From the NCBI GenBank assembly GCA_963969365.1, contig OZ017754.1:2542001-2606000 (forward strand): DNA of 64,000 nucleotides, written 5' to 3'. This DNA is from Asterochloris sp. CNOR1 (taxonomy: Eukaryota; Chlorophyta; Trebouxiophyceae; Trebouxiales; Trebouxiaceae). Shown piece after piece: positions 11,301 to 22,958 of this stretch. The position numbers were made by a program, and so were the translations under genes. A model generated the notes under the pieces. That model was not told the origin of the DNA. It saw only the letters and a list, made by a program, of their open reading frames with translations, and searched no databases. Every line of letters starts with the position of its first letter. Within the stretch, counting starts at the first letter, position 1.

Positions 11301-14300
11301 TGGGCAGGAGCGGCCGCACCCTGTGGGTTGCAGGAGCTCACACAATTGGCACGCCTATATTGGCCCCATCATATGCTGTGACTGGCAGGAGTGCAGCAGA
11401 AGGGCAGGCCTGTGCGGGCCCAGTCGCATGCTGTGACTGGCAGGAGTGCAGCAGAAGGGCAGACCTGTGCGGGCCCAGTTGCATGCTGTGACTGGCAGGA
11501 GTGCATTGCATCGGCAAGCCTGTGCTGTCTCATCCACACACTGTGACTGGCAGGAGTGCAGCAGAAGGGCAGGCCTGCACTGTCTCTCTCAGATGCTGTG
11601 ACTGGCAGGAGTGCTCCTACACAAATGTTTTCTCAGTCCCTGCCGCAGTCCCTGTGGTGGCACGAGGGCAGCCGGGCTGCGCCTGTTGGCAGGCCCGGCA
11701 AGTACCAGGGTGTCTAGAATCACGCACTTCACCCACACACTAGGGTTGTAAGTGCGCCCCCCCACTGGGCACCTCTGCAGAGCCAGGCACCTGAAGCAGA
11801 GGGCAGCAGCACCAGCGCCTCTGGGCAAGGCAGAGCACAGAGAGCTATGCAGCCAGCCTGCTTGCACTGGGATCCACCACAAGACAGCGACTCACTGATG
11901 TACCACTCTGCATCTGGAAATCGGTGCCACAGAAGAGCCCACCCAGGGATGTTTTTGTACCTACAGGAACAGGGTGCAGTTGGAAGCCAGCAGCAGGCAG
12001 GGTGGTGTTTCATGACCTGCAGCCCCAGTCCACAGCAGCAGTAGTCAGACGCTGTCTGCCTTGTAACGTTTGCATGGCGCACTCTGCAGGCACAGTAGAG
12101 GACGGCCGGGGGACATATAATAAGAGTGCAGACTGTCACCAGCAGCCTGCATTAGCTTGAGATGGAAGCTGCCTTGAGGTGATAGAAGCCCCCGGCAGCA
12201 CTTTGGCCCCAGCAAGACGCACAGACTGCCAGGAGATCTGCATTCCAATCTGATGACGATCGCTGCACTATCATTCGAATTGGCAGCCAGCTCTCATCTG
12301 CCAGCAAGGATGTGATTGTAGGGGCGTCTTTGGATGGAATCAGCCAGACTCCCAGCAGTCGGCACAGAGCCAGGCTTTCCACAGCCCAGTCTTCCTGTCC
12401 AGAAGGTGGCCCTGTGTTGCTCTGCCCCTCACACTAGCTGCCACACAGCAGGAGCATGGACAATCCAATTTGGCTCAGCCCACCTGGCCAAAGCGTAGCC
12501 CTGTATGGCACTGTTGCTGACGCAATTGCCATCCAGCAAAGTCATAGCTAGACAAAGATTGCCACGCCCACCTGTCCAGTATGTAGCCTTGCGTAGCCCT
12601 GTCACTCACACTGGCTGCTAGCCGCCGCCTCCTCAAACTGGGCTGCCGCGCCTTCACCTCCTGCTGGAGCTCCTTCCAGGATGTCAGGTACTCCACCGTG
12701 GCTGTGACCACATCCACAACTGCAAAGGGGCCCACAAAGTCTGCAGGCAGAGCATAGAGGGCGTAGAGGTAGAGGCCTTGGTGTGGAGGGCTGGACACCT
12801 TCCACCACTTTGAAAGGCTCCAGCGAATCTGCAGCAGGTGTGCTGAGGTGTGCCGTTGACATTGTCAAGAAGCACATCCAGCCTGCAGACACAGCATGCC
12901 TCTGTCCTCAACTGAGACAGCTCGATTGCTTCGGTTGCACATATTGGAGACGCTCTCAAACAGGTTGTACAAACTGCAGCCTGTACACTGGGGTGTGGAG
13001 CTAGGCCTGGGGACCCCCATCCGCGCTGCACTTGAATGGGTCAGGCTGACAGACTCATCTGGGGCCTGGCGCGGCAGTCTGTGAATCAGGCTTCACATGT
13101 TGCTGGCAGCAACAAAGCAAGCAGCAGTGCCCACAGTGCAGCTGCGCCAGCGGCAGACGCACTGCACCACAGAACCAAACACAGAAGCGTTTGAAGGCAG
13201 AGCAGATGTGTGCCTGCAATCCATTGCAGCAGCATAGCGCTTTACCCTGTGCGCAATGTCCAGGCTGCTCAGCTGCCGAAAGTCCTCTCACCCCTCAGAA
13301 CAGACTGGCATACCTAGAGCACCAATACTTTGAATGCAGCTCACCATGAATCTTGCTATGAGTTCTGAGCCATGTCAGCCAGGGCAGCAGCTGTCAGGCT
13401 TCCACCAGCAAGGCTCGGTGAACAACGGCAAGCACAGTCAGAACGTTCTCGCCCATCAACAGCCATTGCAGCAGTTGCAGCGCTTGCACAGTCTCAGTGT
13501 CTCCCAGCCTGCCCAGCCTGAGCTTACCCGCCGGCTTGTCCCCCACCAACACGAAATTCTTGACCCCTGACAGCCATGTCAGCAGCTGGATGGCACCCCG
13601 CTGCTGGGAGGCGCGGCTGCCGGTCTTGATCAGGAACGCCACCCTGTCCTGCCAGGGCTCGGCCAGCCTACTGCTGCCAGGCCGGGCGGTGGCCGCTGTG
13701 CTGGTCCAGTTGCTGATACTCTGTAGGAACATCTCCTCAAAAATGGTGTGTTCCCGCTCCAGGATTGCTGACTGCTGCTGCCCTGCAGGGGGCACCTGAG
13801 CCCCCAGCTGGGCTGCCTGCTGCTCCAAGAACACCTCATGCTTCACCTGAGCTGCCTGCTGCTCGTAGAGTGTCTGCACGTCCAGCAGCCCGGAGTGTAC
13901 TGCGGCGTCCCCATGTAGCTGTCGGGGCAGCTGTGTAGGCAGCTCTGCAGGCCATGTAGAGGGTGCTCAGACCAGACAGTCTGCAGCCTCACAGAGTGTT
14001 CTATGCCCGACAGGCCGCAGGAACAGCTCAGCCTGCTGCCTTGCAGAGCACTTGTGGGACTGGGTGTGCGGGCCACAGGCGCACTGCAAAGGACAGCTGC
14101 TTGTAGAGGGTGTCCAGCTCTGCCTTGAAGCATCGCTGCTCACAAGCAGATGGGCTTGTTGTTGTGAGCTTGGACACAAGTTCGTGAAGGTACTGCTGGC
14201 AAGGTATGCGTGAGCGCATGCAAGTGCAGGTACGTTGAGAGGGAGCTCGCAGGATGGTGCCACATGGTCCAGCCTGCAGTTTCCCACCTAGACTGTCCCC

Positions 14301-14438
14301 ATCAGGATGCCTGTTGTGGCGCCCCAGGCCATGTGCTCGTGACCTGAGTCTGGCTGTGTGGCCGCTGCCCGCAGATTTGGTGCTGCAAGTGGACAACCAC
14401 AGAAACAGCAGGCCCAGGCGGGCTGCAGGTGCCATCAT
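8340..14438 (-). CDS. GT31 (Fringe/C1GALT-like) glycosyltransferase with C-terminal PAN-like domain
   Basis: A type II membrane glycosyltransferase, expected in the Golgi and transferring a sugar (probably galactose or a similar hexose, by family) to glycans. Exons seen: 14438-14085 ([18 protein letters not shown], a signal anchor); 13873-13528 ([15 protein letters not shown]...VLVGDKPAG, start of the catalytic fold); 12719-12610 ([12 protein letters not shown]); 11960-11896 ([20 protein letters not shown]); 11210-11082 ([17 protein letters not shown], the metal-binding DDD); 10756-10512 ([19 protein letters not shown] and [19 protein letters not shown]); 9238-9111 ([20 protein letters not shown]); 8654-8340, holding a Cys-patterned PAN/apple-like module ([38 protein letters not shown]). 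Phases agree between most neighbours, but a small exon is missing between 12610 and 11960 (a candidate with DWNAD lies near 12290-12240) and another between 10512 and 9238. Start: two adjacent ATGs at 14438 and 14435. The exact sugar specificity cannot be read from sequence. Confidence 0.85.
9655..10160. repeat. TGGCA/TGGTA pentamer satellite with higher-order unit
   Basis: About 500 bp of TGGCATGG/TGGTATGG pentamers lie in a GT31 intron. They are interrupted three times by a longer element that begins CGTGCCTGACATAAAGAGGG or CGTGCCTGACATCAAGAGGG (at 9864, 10002 and 10129), so the array has a higher-order period of about 127-138 bp. Long open frames here on both strands (MAWHGM..., MPCHAIPYH...) are artefacts of the repeat. 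Confidence 0.95.
11374..11620. repeat. Tandem repeat of about 55 bp, five units
   Basis: TGTGACTGGCAGGAGTGCAG-like cores recur at about 11374, 11429, 11484, 11541 and 11594 in the GT31 intron between exons 11960-11896 and 11210-11082. The first three units are nearly identical; the last two diverge. Confidence 0.9.
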
Positions 14439-14982
14439 CGGTTGGTGTACAGTGAGGAGAGGGCTGCCTCAGGAGGAAGCATCTGCAGCACTATCATGAT
14501 AGGGTCATGGGCAAGGAGTCCAGGCCATCAGCAGCGAGCAGCCACTGGTCATCGTAACGGAGCTTACCCAGGCAGCCAAGTGAATCAGATGGGTTGCTGC
14601 GCCTGCCCTAAGCCTCCGCTTGAACCAGTAGATTGTTGCTGGCCAACAGATCAAGCTCGTCAATCAGAACTGAGAATGGAGGGCTTATCACTGCAACACC
14701 AATGATAAAAGGGGGAAGACGGTCAGCAACTTTGACGGGTAGATAAATAATAAAAACAAGATGCGAGCCTGCCTCAGCCAAGGTGAGACCTTGATGGTCA
14801 AGGCTTGTCATGACAACCTTGCGATCTGCCAGTCAACCTGTGTTTGGGCGGGAGAGCTGGTGAACCTCCTGTTCGAGCATCAGACATGTCAGCAATCCTT
14901 GTGAAAGGTGCACTTGGCTCTTCTCGAAATCTCTGACACATCCCTTTTTGTGCTGCAGCTCTCAGGAACCCACTTGTAGAGC
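14439..14982. promoter_or_regulatory. Divergent intergenic region, GT31 / F-box
   Basis: About 540 bp separate the GT31 start codon (minus) from the F-box start codon (plus). It should hold both promoters by position only; I see no confident TATA box or named element. A short minus-strand open frame near 14608-14811 is rich in hydrophobic residues but has no supporting context. Confidence 0.4.
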
Positions 14983-16158
14983 ATGGCCGACGCACCCTCT
15001 GCTGGGCGTGCAACCATCGCACACCAGGGAGGAGAGGGAGAAAGACCTCCAGGTAGGGGAGCTTGCTGGTCAGCCAATCAGGAGTCTCAGGCAGCAGTTG
15101 TCTGACAATCCACTGGTGCTGCTGAGGCCAAACGGTTCAAAAATGATCAGAAGGATCTGCCTCCAGGTAGACTTTGGTCTCTTTCCGATGCCGCCTGCGA
15201 TCCACGATCTCAGTCCGCCAGCTTACAGTGTTGTGGGCGTGCCACTGCAGGTCTTCAGGTGCTGACAAGCCCCGACATTGTCCCCAAAATCCTAGACTGC
15301 CTCGATTGGCCCTCCAAGGGGCGGGCAGCCTGTGTATGCCGCCAGTGGCGGCTCCTAGCTGGCTCGGCAGAGACCAGCCTCTCAGCGGGTAAGTGCTGGT
15401 TCATATGGCAGCAGCTCTGGCCACCAGAGGGACCGGTGCTGAGGCATGTGCAGAGATGCAAGCTGGCGCTCTGCACAGACAGGCTACATCTTATTGACTT
15501 CAGTTGGCCACAGCTGCCAGCACTGACAGCTGTGCACGTCGATGCGAGGCTGACTACTACACTGGGTCTAGATTACCCTGTCTTCTGGAACAACAAGACT
15601 GTAAGAGATTTGTCTGTCACTGTGCTGCGCTCCTTGGGGCACTGCCTGGCGCAAGGAGACCAACCAAGTCATCATCACTTAGCGCTGGATGTGGCGTCCA
15701 GCTGCTTGAAGACATTGTGCGTGAGGGCAGTCGTGGCTGAGACCGGCCTCCTGGCTTATATAGGACATGATCTCACCGGATTTCCTACCCTCCCTGTGGG
15801 GGTATTTATCGACCTGCACCTGGCCTCAGTGCCAAAACTGCATCAGCTGCTGATGTGCTCCCACCAGGCCAGAGTGACTGGTGTCCAGGATGCCGCCTCT
15901 CGACCTGGTGACTACCCTACAGTGAGTTTCAGTGGCCTCAAAGCAGCCTGCTTGACTGATTGTATTGGTCTGCAAATGATGTCAGGAGCTTTTGCTTGGG
16001 GATTTGGTTCTAAGTACGCAAAGCTGCAAGATGTCTTTCAGCTTTGCGAAGCCATTGACGTCAATGCACTTAAGGGCAGCCTTCGGCTTGCCTCTGACGA
16101 ACATACCATGCAGCTGCTGCAGACGTACTTTGAACATGGCTGCAGCCTCTGCATGTGA
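14983..16158 (+). CDS. F-box protein
   Basis: Two exons. Exon 1 is 14983-15052 (MADAPSAGRATIAHQGG...) ending CCAG|GTAGGG in phase 1; exon 2 is 15251-16158 after CACTGCAG. They join as G|GT and read ...LQVLTSPDIVPKILDCLDW, an F-box start. Total 978 nt, 325 aa. The motif continues GRAACVCRQWRLLAG, which fits the F-box consensus (P..I...L..L......VC+.W). F-box proteins bind SKP1 and recruit substrates to SCF ubiquitin ligases. The rest of the protein has leucine-rich, LRR-like stretches (LPALTAVHVDARLTT, LHLASVPKLHQLL), presumably the substrate side. Without exon 1, exon 2 has no ATG near the F-box, which is why I chose the upstream start. It converges with the CW-domain gene, only 75 bp between stops. 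Confidence 0.75.
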
Positions 16159-16233
16159 AGCTGTGATGACTGGGATTTCAAGGAGACCTCTGACAGATTG
16201 GGATCCACATATGAATGCTTTGACAGCTTGCAT

Positions 16234-19200
16234 CTAGTGAGTCTGATGGGCACTTGATGTGGCAGGTTGGGCTTCTGGAAGCTGTTGTACAGGGGCAGAG
16301 GGTCCAGGTGGGGCAGCTGCAGGCAGTTCCGGCCTCCCAGAAGCCGGCTGCTGCATGGGCACAGGCGCGTGCTGGGACCAGCCGCTGCCGACGGCTGGCA
16401 GTGGCGCCAGGTGGACATTCTGTGTGAGTGGCACTTGATGCATGTAACTGCCACCCGGCTGCGATGCTGCATCCATGTAGCCACCCTGGGATGCCGGCGC
16501 CTGCTGCTGCTGAGGCGCGGAGCCCTGCCCAGACATTGGCCCTGCAGGGCCACTGAGTGGCACAGAGGCCTGCTGCTGTGCCTGGTAGCCCCCATCCGCG
16601 CCAGGCGTGCTGTGTGGGGCTGCCCCGCCAGCTGTCTCAGCCACACTCTGCGGCACGACACTGCCAGCAGCGCTCGCCATGCTTTGAGGCCCCCCACTGC
16701 CACCCAGCGTTGGCATGCCGCCACTGGCAGCCTGGGTGGGTGCCGGCCCTTTCCCTGCAGCAGCCTGGGCGGCTGCCCGCGTGCTGATGACTGACGCCAC
16801 GGGGGTAGTCTCTGCCTTGACTGGTCTGGGCAAGCTGTCTACCACTCCCTGGGAGGCAGCGATGCCCAGCACGGCGGCCGCAGTCATGGTCTGGCGCTTG
16901 ACGTGGTTTGCATGCTGTAGCGCCTCCATGCCCGAGGGGTACTGGTGGCCCTGCAGCACAAGGGAATGGGGTGTGGCTGTTGGGATTGATTGCTTTCTGC
17001 AAACAATTCCTGCAGCATCAAGTATGCCGGGGGTGTCGCGTGGCTGCGGCACACAGAAGTGCTGGTGGCCCTGCGGCACAGGAGTCAGCAAGGGGTGGCA
17101 GGGCTAGGGTGACTAGCAGAGGATGGGAACTGTACCGACTATGCCTGAAGGGTCTGGAGGGTGCTGTTGCCCCTTCAGCTCAGGAGATGGCAGCACAGTA
17201 AATCGGCACTGGTGCCCAACAACGTTGGGATCTCCTGGTTGCACTTACAGTGGCAGCACGATTGATGCATGCCCCCATGTGCCTCCTTCTCGGGTTGCAA
17301 GCAGCCATCCACACCTCAAAGTACTTTGCGGCGCTGGCCACGTCGGTTGCCCGGCAGGCCAGCTCAGCCGCGTTTGGTGCGTGCACTGCCAGTCCGTCCC
17401 ACACCCAGCTGGGCGGCTGCGTGATGGCCCGCCCTTTGCCCTTGGTGATCTCCCACAGGCCCTGCATGCAAAGCCACGACTGAACAGGAATGTACTTGTG
17501 GTCCGCTGGTTTTTCCTGCAGGGGGCTGTGCTCTGCAGGAGAGCTCAGGGAAGGTGGCTGCACAGTGCAGGTACCTGACAGGTCTGGCGTGAGCAGGCTG
17601 GCTCAGAGACGCCGACTGTGCTGTGCCAATGTGCAGGCAGCAGCCCAGGGATCATCTCCCACAGGCAGTGCAGGGTTCTGAGCACCATGGCTGGCTCCTG
17701 ACGGCTACATGAAAAGCACGCTGCTTCCCCTTGATGGCCAGCTTTTTCTATGGTATCACACAGACCCCCCCTTTTCATCGCCCCGTGATTTAGGTCGACA
17801 CCAGAAAAGCATCCTTGCCAGTGCAGGGTGTAATTGCACGTAGTACATGCAGGAGTGTTGGCCTGCTTGAGGCAAAGTGTGTGCAGCGCAGGTCAGCACA
17901 TCTGCATTTGCCAAGACTCAAGAGCCTCCTGCTGCAGGCGCAGTCAGACAGGCAGCCCGCAGTCAAGCTCTTCCTGCTGCAGGCAGCACATATCAGGCAG
18001 CCCACAGTGAGGGCCACCCTGTTGCAGGCGCACCTGCATGCTGTGCAACCACACGCGCTGAAGGGCCATCTCCGATGGCACTCTTCATGCTCCTGCCAGC
18101 GCATGAGTATTGGCTTCCCACATGCATGCCCTGCACCTGGTTTGTTGCGCGACACCCCAGCAACACACTCAAACCTCCCCATCACCAGCTTCTCATGTGC
18201 ATCCCAGCCTCACCCCCCAGGCCACCAGCTTCTCGTACGCCTTGTACTGCTTCCGCGTCTTGGCGGTGCCCCGACCACCACTCGAGGCAGCCTGCAGTGC
18301 CTGGCCCCGCCCGCCGCCGCTGCTGTAGCCCCGGCCTGCAGCCAGCAGACCACGAAGTCACGTTTCTGTCCGACGAGGTGACCTGCAGCGCTGGCCACGC
18401 CTGTTGCTGCTCTGGTAGCTGCGGCCTGGAGGCAAAGAGCAGCGTGACGGTCCTTCCGAGCAGGCTGTGTGGTTGAGTTGTGCCCTGCCTACATGACACC
18501 GACTGCAGCGTCTGCCCCAGCCCGCAGCTACTGTTGAAGCCTCAGCCTGCAGGTGGCAGAGCCGCAGATTGGGACCTTAAGTGTTGGGCTTTGTGCACCT
18601 GCTATCGCTCGAGGCAGTCTGCGGCGCCTGGACACGCCCCTGCCGCCCCTGCTGCGGCATGCAGGCAGGCAGGCAGCAGAGTCAGCCATGCTGTCTTCAG
18701 AAGATGCAAGGTGCCACTATGTGTGCCCTGCGTCATGCACATCATAGCGCTGCTCAGGTACGGTTGCCAGTCAGTCCTGTTGCACCACACAGGGATGCAG
18801 GCTGCCAGAGCAAAGCGCCGTCACAAGGGCGGGCAGCTGCAGAAGGGCCCTGTGAATGTGCCTCCTGGTGCTACTGAAGTGGGTTTTCATGGCTCCAGCA
18901 CCCGCTGCAGCTACATTGAAGGAGCAATCAAGAGGCATCAAGCTCACCGTCAGTGTCCCAGCTGTTGTTGGCGCCCAGCCTGCTCGTGGTGTACATTTTG
19001 ACCTTGGGTCGCTTGGCTGCAGGCAGACGCCAGCACATGCTGACTTGACTTTCTCATTGCTGCACTTTCAAAACATGAGGCTTGCATTTACTGGCAGGCA
19101 CCTCCCCCATCCGTGGGGATGTAAGGCTTCAAGCTGTCACACAGCGAGATCTGAAAGTGCTGCCAAGTCACGGTTGTCTGCAGATTGCAAACATTGCCAG

Positions 19201-21253
19201 GGCATTGCACCACTAGCATGATGCACCATCTGTCTGCGCTCTGCAGGACTCAAGCAGGCGTCCATTCAGAAGGCTGATGATGCTCTCCACATGTGGCCGT
19301 GCCATGCATTGCCAGGCAGCCTTGCAGCAGAACACAGCTGCCAGCCTGTTGTGCAGCCGCCACCTCTGTTTGCCATGCAGAGCAGTTGTTTCTGCGCCAC
19401 CAAAGTGTAGGAAAAGCCCTGTGCCCACTGCCCATGACTAGGCAGCACAGTCAAGTGCGTCTGGGCAACAGGGCAGCTGGTGCCTGCTCCTGACAGATGT
19501 TAATGGCAGCACTGCCATACAGTACGCCTGTGTGAGCCCGGCAAAAAGGGCAGCAAGTACCTGCGCTCCAATCTTCATCTGCCTCTCCGCTCCAGGCACG
19601 CTTTTTGGGTTCTGGGGTCAAAAAGCTCTGCCTGCACGAATGGAATGGCAGGGCCGCATGTTTCCATGCTATCCTGCCTGCGCAATGCAGGTGGCAAGCT
19701 TGAAAGGTGCCCGCAAGCTCACTTCGCACACAGCGCATCCTGCAGGTTCTACTGTCACAGGGCTGGTGCTGCACAGGCACAGGCGTGCTGACGCTGCTGA
19801 ATTTGATTGAGCCAAGAAGCTGCTGGAGCAGCATGCTAGTGTTTGTCCTATGTCATCGGAACAACGAAGGAGCAGGTCTGCAGAGCCTTATCTCATGCAA
19901 CTGGAGGAAGCAAGCAGCCAAGGCTGTTGCTGAGCGCATCGCGCTCCCAAGGCTAAGCAGTTGAGGGCACAGGCTGCATCACACCCCACTGCACAGAACT
20001 GGAGGATGTGAAGCCTTAATGCAGGCAGGACTCCACCGACAGCCCATTTGGCACCAAACGGGTGCCACTGGGCATGCCCGGGCTGCTGGATTAGCTGCTG
20101 GGATGGCAGCAGACACTGCAGCCGTGATGCAGATGCAACATGTCCCCTTCGCTCTTCAGGATCCCCTTCGACAGCACCTGTCACCCTTCTTGCCATATGC
20201 AGAGGCTGGACATCAAATCCTTTTTGACACACACTCTTGGCTCTGGAAGGCAGGTTGGGCCCCTCTGCCTGCCTGGGCGTGACTTTGCCCACTCATACCT
20301 CACACCTCCTGATGGCTGCTGGACAGACTGCTGCTGAGCAAGCACAGTGCATGCCCGTCCATTGCAGCCTGCGGTGCCCTGTATAAAGGCTGCATGCGCT
20401 TGCCGCTAACCTGGGTTGGGCCAGGTCGCCACTGGCAGCCCAGTTCACCGACTTCTGCCGCGCCACTGGCTGCTGCTGAAACCGGCGGATGTACTCCTGC
20501 TTGACAGCCGGCAGCGGCGGCGGAGGGGCTGCAGGCTGCGAGTCCGTCAGAGTGACTTCGACATCCTTGTCATAGTTCTGCACAAAGTTTGGCAGGCTTG
20601 GGTCTGGCATTGTGTCCAACCTGGAATTGCAGGGTATGATGGGTCACAGAGGCGGGCTGATGCCTTTTGCAAAACAGCTCAGCAAGTATGACCGCAGCAG
20701 GCTGTGCAGCTAGTGGACCAGTCTCCTGCTCAGTGATAGTGTGCAGGCAAGCACAGAGCATTGATAGCTTGCAGACAAGTCACGAGATGCACAGCTTGCT
20801 CTGTGAGCTGCTCATTCAGGTGGTGCTGCAACACTGGCGGAGGCCAGCAGGGCCCAGCACACCTCCTCAGGGATGCTGCAGTCTGCCTTTGACATATCAG
20901 GGTTCATATAGCAGAACCTGTAGCACCAGCAAGGTGAGTGGGAATTGCTGTATGATCCAAGCCAGCTCGACATGTCAGCAGAGAGCTCTTAAACAGCATG
21001 CCGCAGCTGAAGCTAGATCTCACCATGGCTGGGAGTCGTCTACCACAGTGCCTGGTGGAAGCCTGCGCCACTTCTGGCACTTCTCATTCTCACATTGAGC
21101 CCAGCTGTCCTCCACAACTATGGGGGCCAAGAATTTGAAACCCCTATTCATCTTGCAGCAGGCTGGCTGAAAGCACAGGACCCGAAAATCTACCAGCAGC
21201 GGTGGGATTCTGGCAAACATTGGTCCTCTCTCCCGAGACCTTGTCTCTGGCAT
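16234..21253 (-). CDS. CW-type zinc-finger protein with long disordered C-terminus
   Basis: A complete CW domain is split over two exons. The first (21253 or later to 21024) gives DSWAQCENEKCQKWRRLPPG and DDSQPW; the second (20917-20861) gives FCYMNPDMSKADCSIPEE. Together they have the Trp and four Cys of the fold, which in known proteins reads histone H3K4 methylation in the nucleus. Exon 20620-20411 follows in phase (LDTMPDPSLPNFVQNYDKD). Further likely exons: about 19622-19562 (LTPEPKKRAWSGEADEDW), 19019-18951 (AKRPKVKMYTTSRLG, basic and possibly nuclear-targeting), near 18300-18214 (TAKTRKQYKAYEKLVAWG), 17461-17315 (PPSWVWDGLAVHAPNAAEL) and the last exon 16950-16234. The last exon encodes about 238 residues rich in Gln, Pro, Ala, Gly and Ser, with no domain. 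Connections between 20411 and 17461 are not all phase-proven, and the start at 21253 is a guess. No other domain is recognised, so the subfamily is open. Confidence 0.78.
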
Positions 21254-22958
21254 TGCCCTTGCTTTTTATAACCATGTTGCAGCATCATATATTTGCCTGC
21301 AAGCCATCGGCTGACATCGGGCTGCCTGACCAGCCACCAGCACCTGGATCAGATCACAGCACCTGCAATCTGCCAGTTGCAGCTCACCTTTCAGCTGGCT
21401 ACCTTGAAAGTTTGCTACAGCTGACTAATGCAGTGCTCAGCTGCATGAGGAGGTCAGCTTTGCAGGCAGTGCAGCTCCAAGAGCAAGATTTTCTAAATTA
21501 TATATCTACCGACGAGTCTGGGTGGCGCATGGCAGCAGGCAGACTGGCAAGGGTCACCTGCCGTATGTGGGTTGCATTCATTTACCCCAGTGACTGGTCA
21601 TAGCAGCGAGAGACAGCGGCACCTGCTGGGCGAGGAGGTGGGCCAGGAGCTCTAAGGCTGGGCAGGCACAAGGTATTGCAACCCCACCTGCAGATCAGGT
21701 ATCGCGATTCCACCTGCTGAGCCTCCAGCCAAGGCAGTTGCACTTGGGGAGACATTCGCAGAGGTAGGGTTGGGGGTCAGCGCAGATTGTTAAAAGGGCT
21801 GCAGATGTTTGTGTTGCAAATGTGACTGCAACACGGGTACAAGCTTGGCTCAAACACAGCAACATATGCATCTCAGCCAGGAGTCTGTGGCCAACATGGC
21901 CTCATGGGGCACCTGCTGCTGGCACTTGAAACCGCAGAGGTGCACTCTGATCATAGATGTTTGCCAGTACAGCAGGCAGAGTTGCAAGAGCTCAATCTGG
22001 CCGTGACAGATCATACGGCCAGATTGCTTGCTGGCGGCTGTGGTTGGTGCCAGGGCCAGGGCTGAGTGCCCTCCCAGTCGACGCGTGTTTGTGGTGCCTG
22101 CAGGCCAGCACGTCAGCCGGAGGCGCCTGAATTGTTGTCTTGCAATGTCACCATCACTTCAAGCTGCATGTCAATTCTCAGCTGCCTTGAACCAGACAGC
22201 ATGTTTTCAGCTAGTTTATCACGCTCTGCTACGCATTGGGACACCTCTGCTGCTGCTTTCTCCACAGGGTAGATATATGCTTGATGCTGTGCAACATATG
22301 CTTGAAATGCTTGCAGCTGCAGCCTAGCAGAGTTGCAGCACGTCTTGCTCCCTTGCAGACTTGATCATACATTGACAGGAGAGCCACCTTCTTCAGCCGC
22401 CACATGTGCGGCTGAGCAGGCCCACTCATATATTCCTGTGCCTGTTGCAGGTGGATGCAGGGCAGATATGGAAGAATGTACAGCTTGATTGTTCCTGCTG
22501 GACCTTTTGGCGTGGGGAACACCTGGAATGTGTGGGGCAGCATGTGAATGCAAGGTTTGGGGGAAGGGTTGATGCTGCCTGGCAATGCGTTGACTCCATA
22601 CTGCACTTGAGCAAGCATCAGGGTGCGCAGCTGCATTGCGATGCCCTGTGTTGTGCATATCCCAGCAGTGGTGGCGTGCAATGCTTTCTCTACAGCTGCC
22701 TTGACAAGAGGATGTGTTCACACCATGGTAGCTGGCAGATAGACGTGTGGGTGGGTCTGCTGCATGCTGCCACTGCTCATGTTACAATGCAGTGACCGAG
22801 TGCCAGGAGGAACACCGTCTTTTCAGAGGAGCACCACAGTGATGCTCAGAGCATGACTCAGCATTCTTGGACAGGAAGTTCAACCTTGTCCCCAGCTGGC
22901 ATTGACCATTCAGTCGCAGCTGCTGCCTCACAGACCTCTCAGCGCTCAGAGAGAGGCC
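21254..22958. other. Intergenic, divergent between CW gene and secreted-protein gene
   Basis: About 1.7 kb with no exon I can support. An AT-rich patch (about 21490-21505, containing TATATAATTT read on the minus strand) lies roughly 240 bp upstream of the CW gene's proposed start and could be a core-promoter element. The open frames here on both strands show no family resemblance or splice support. Confidence 0.4.

Noticed and set aside
21609-22800. Open frames on both strands in the CW/secreted-protein spacer
   Set aside because: No start plus splice model, no recognisable motif, and frames are open on both strands as expected from composition.
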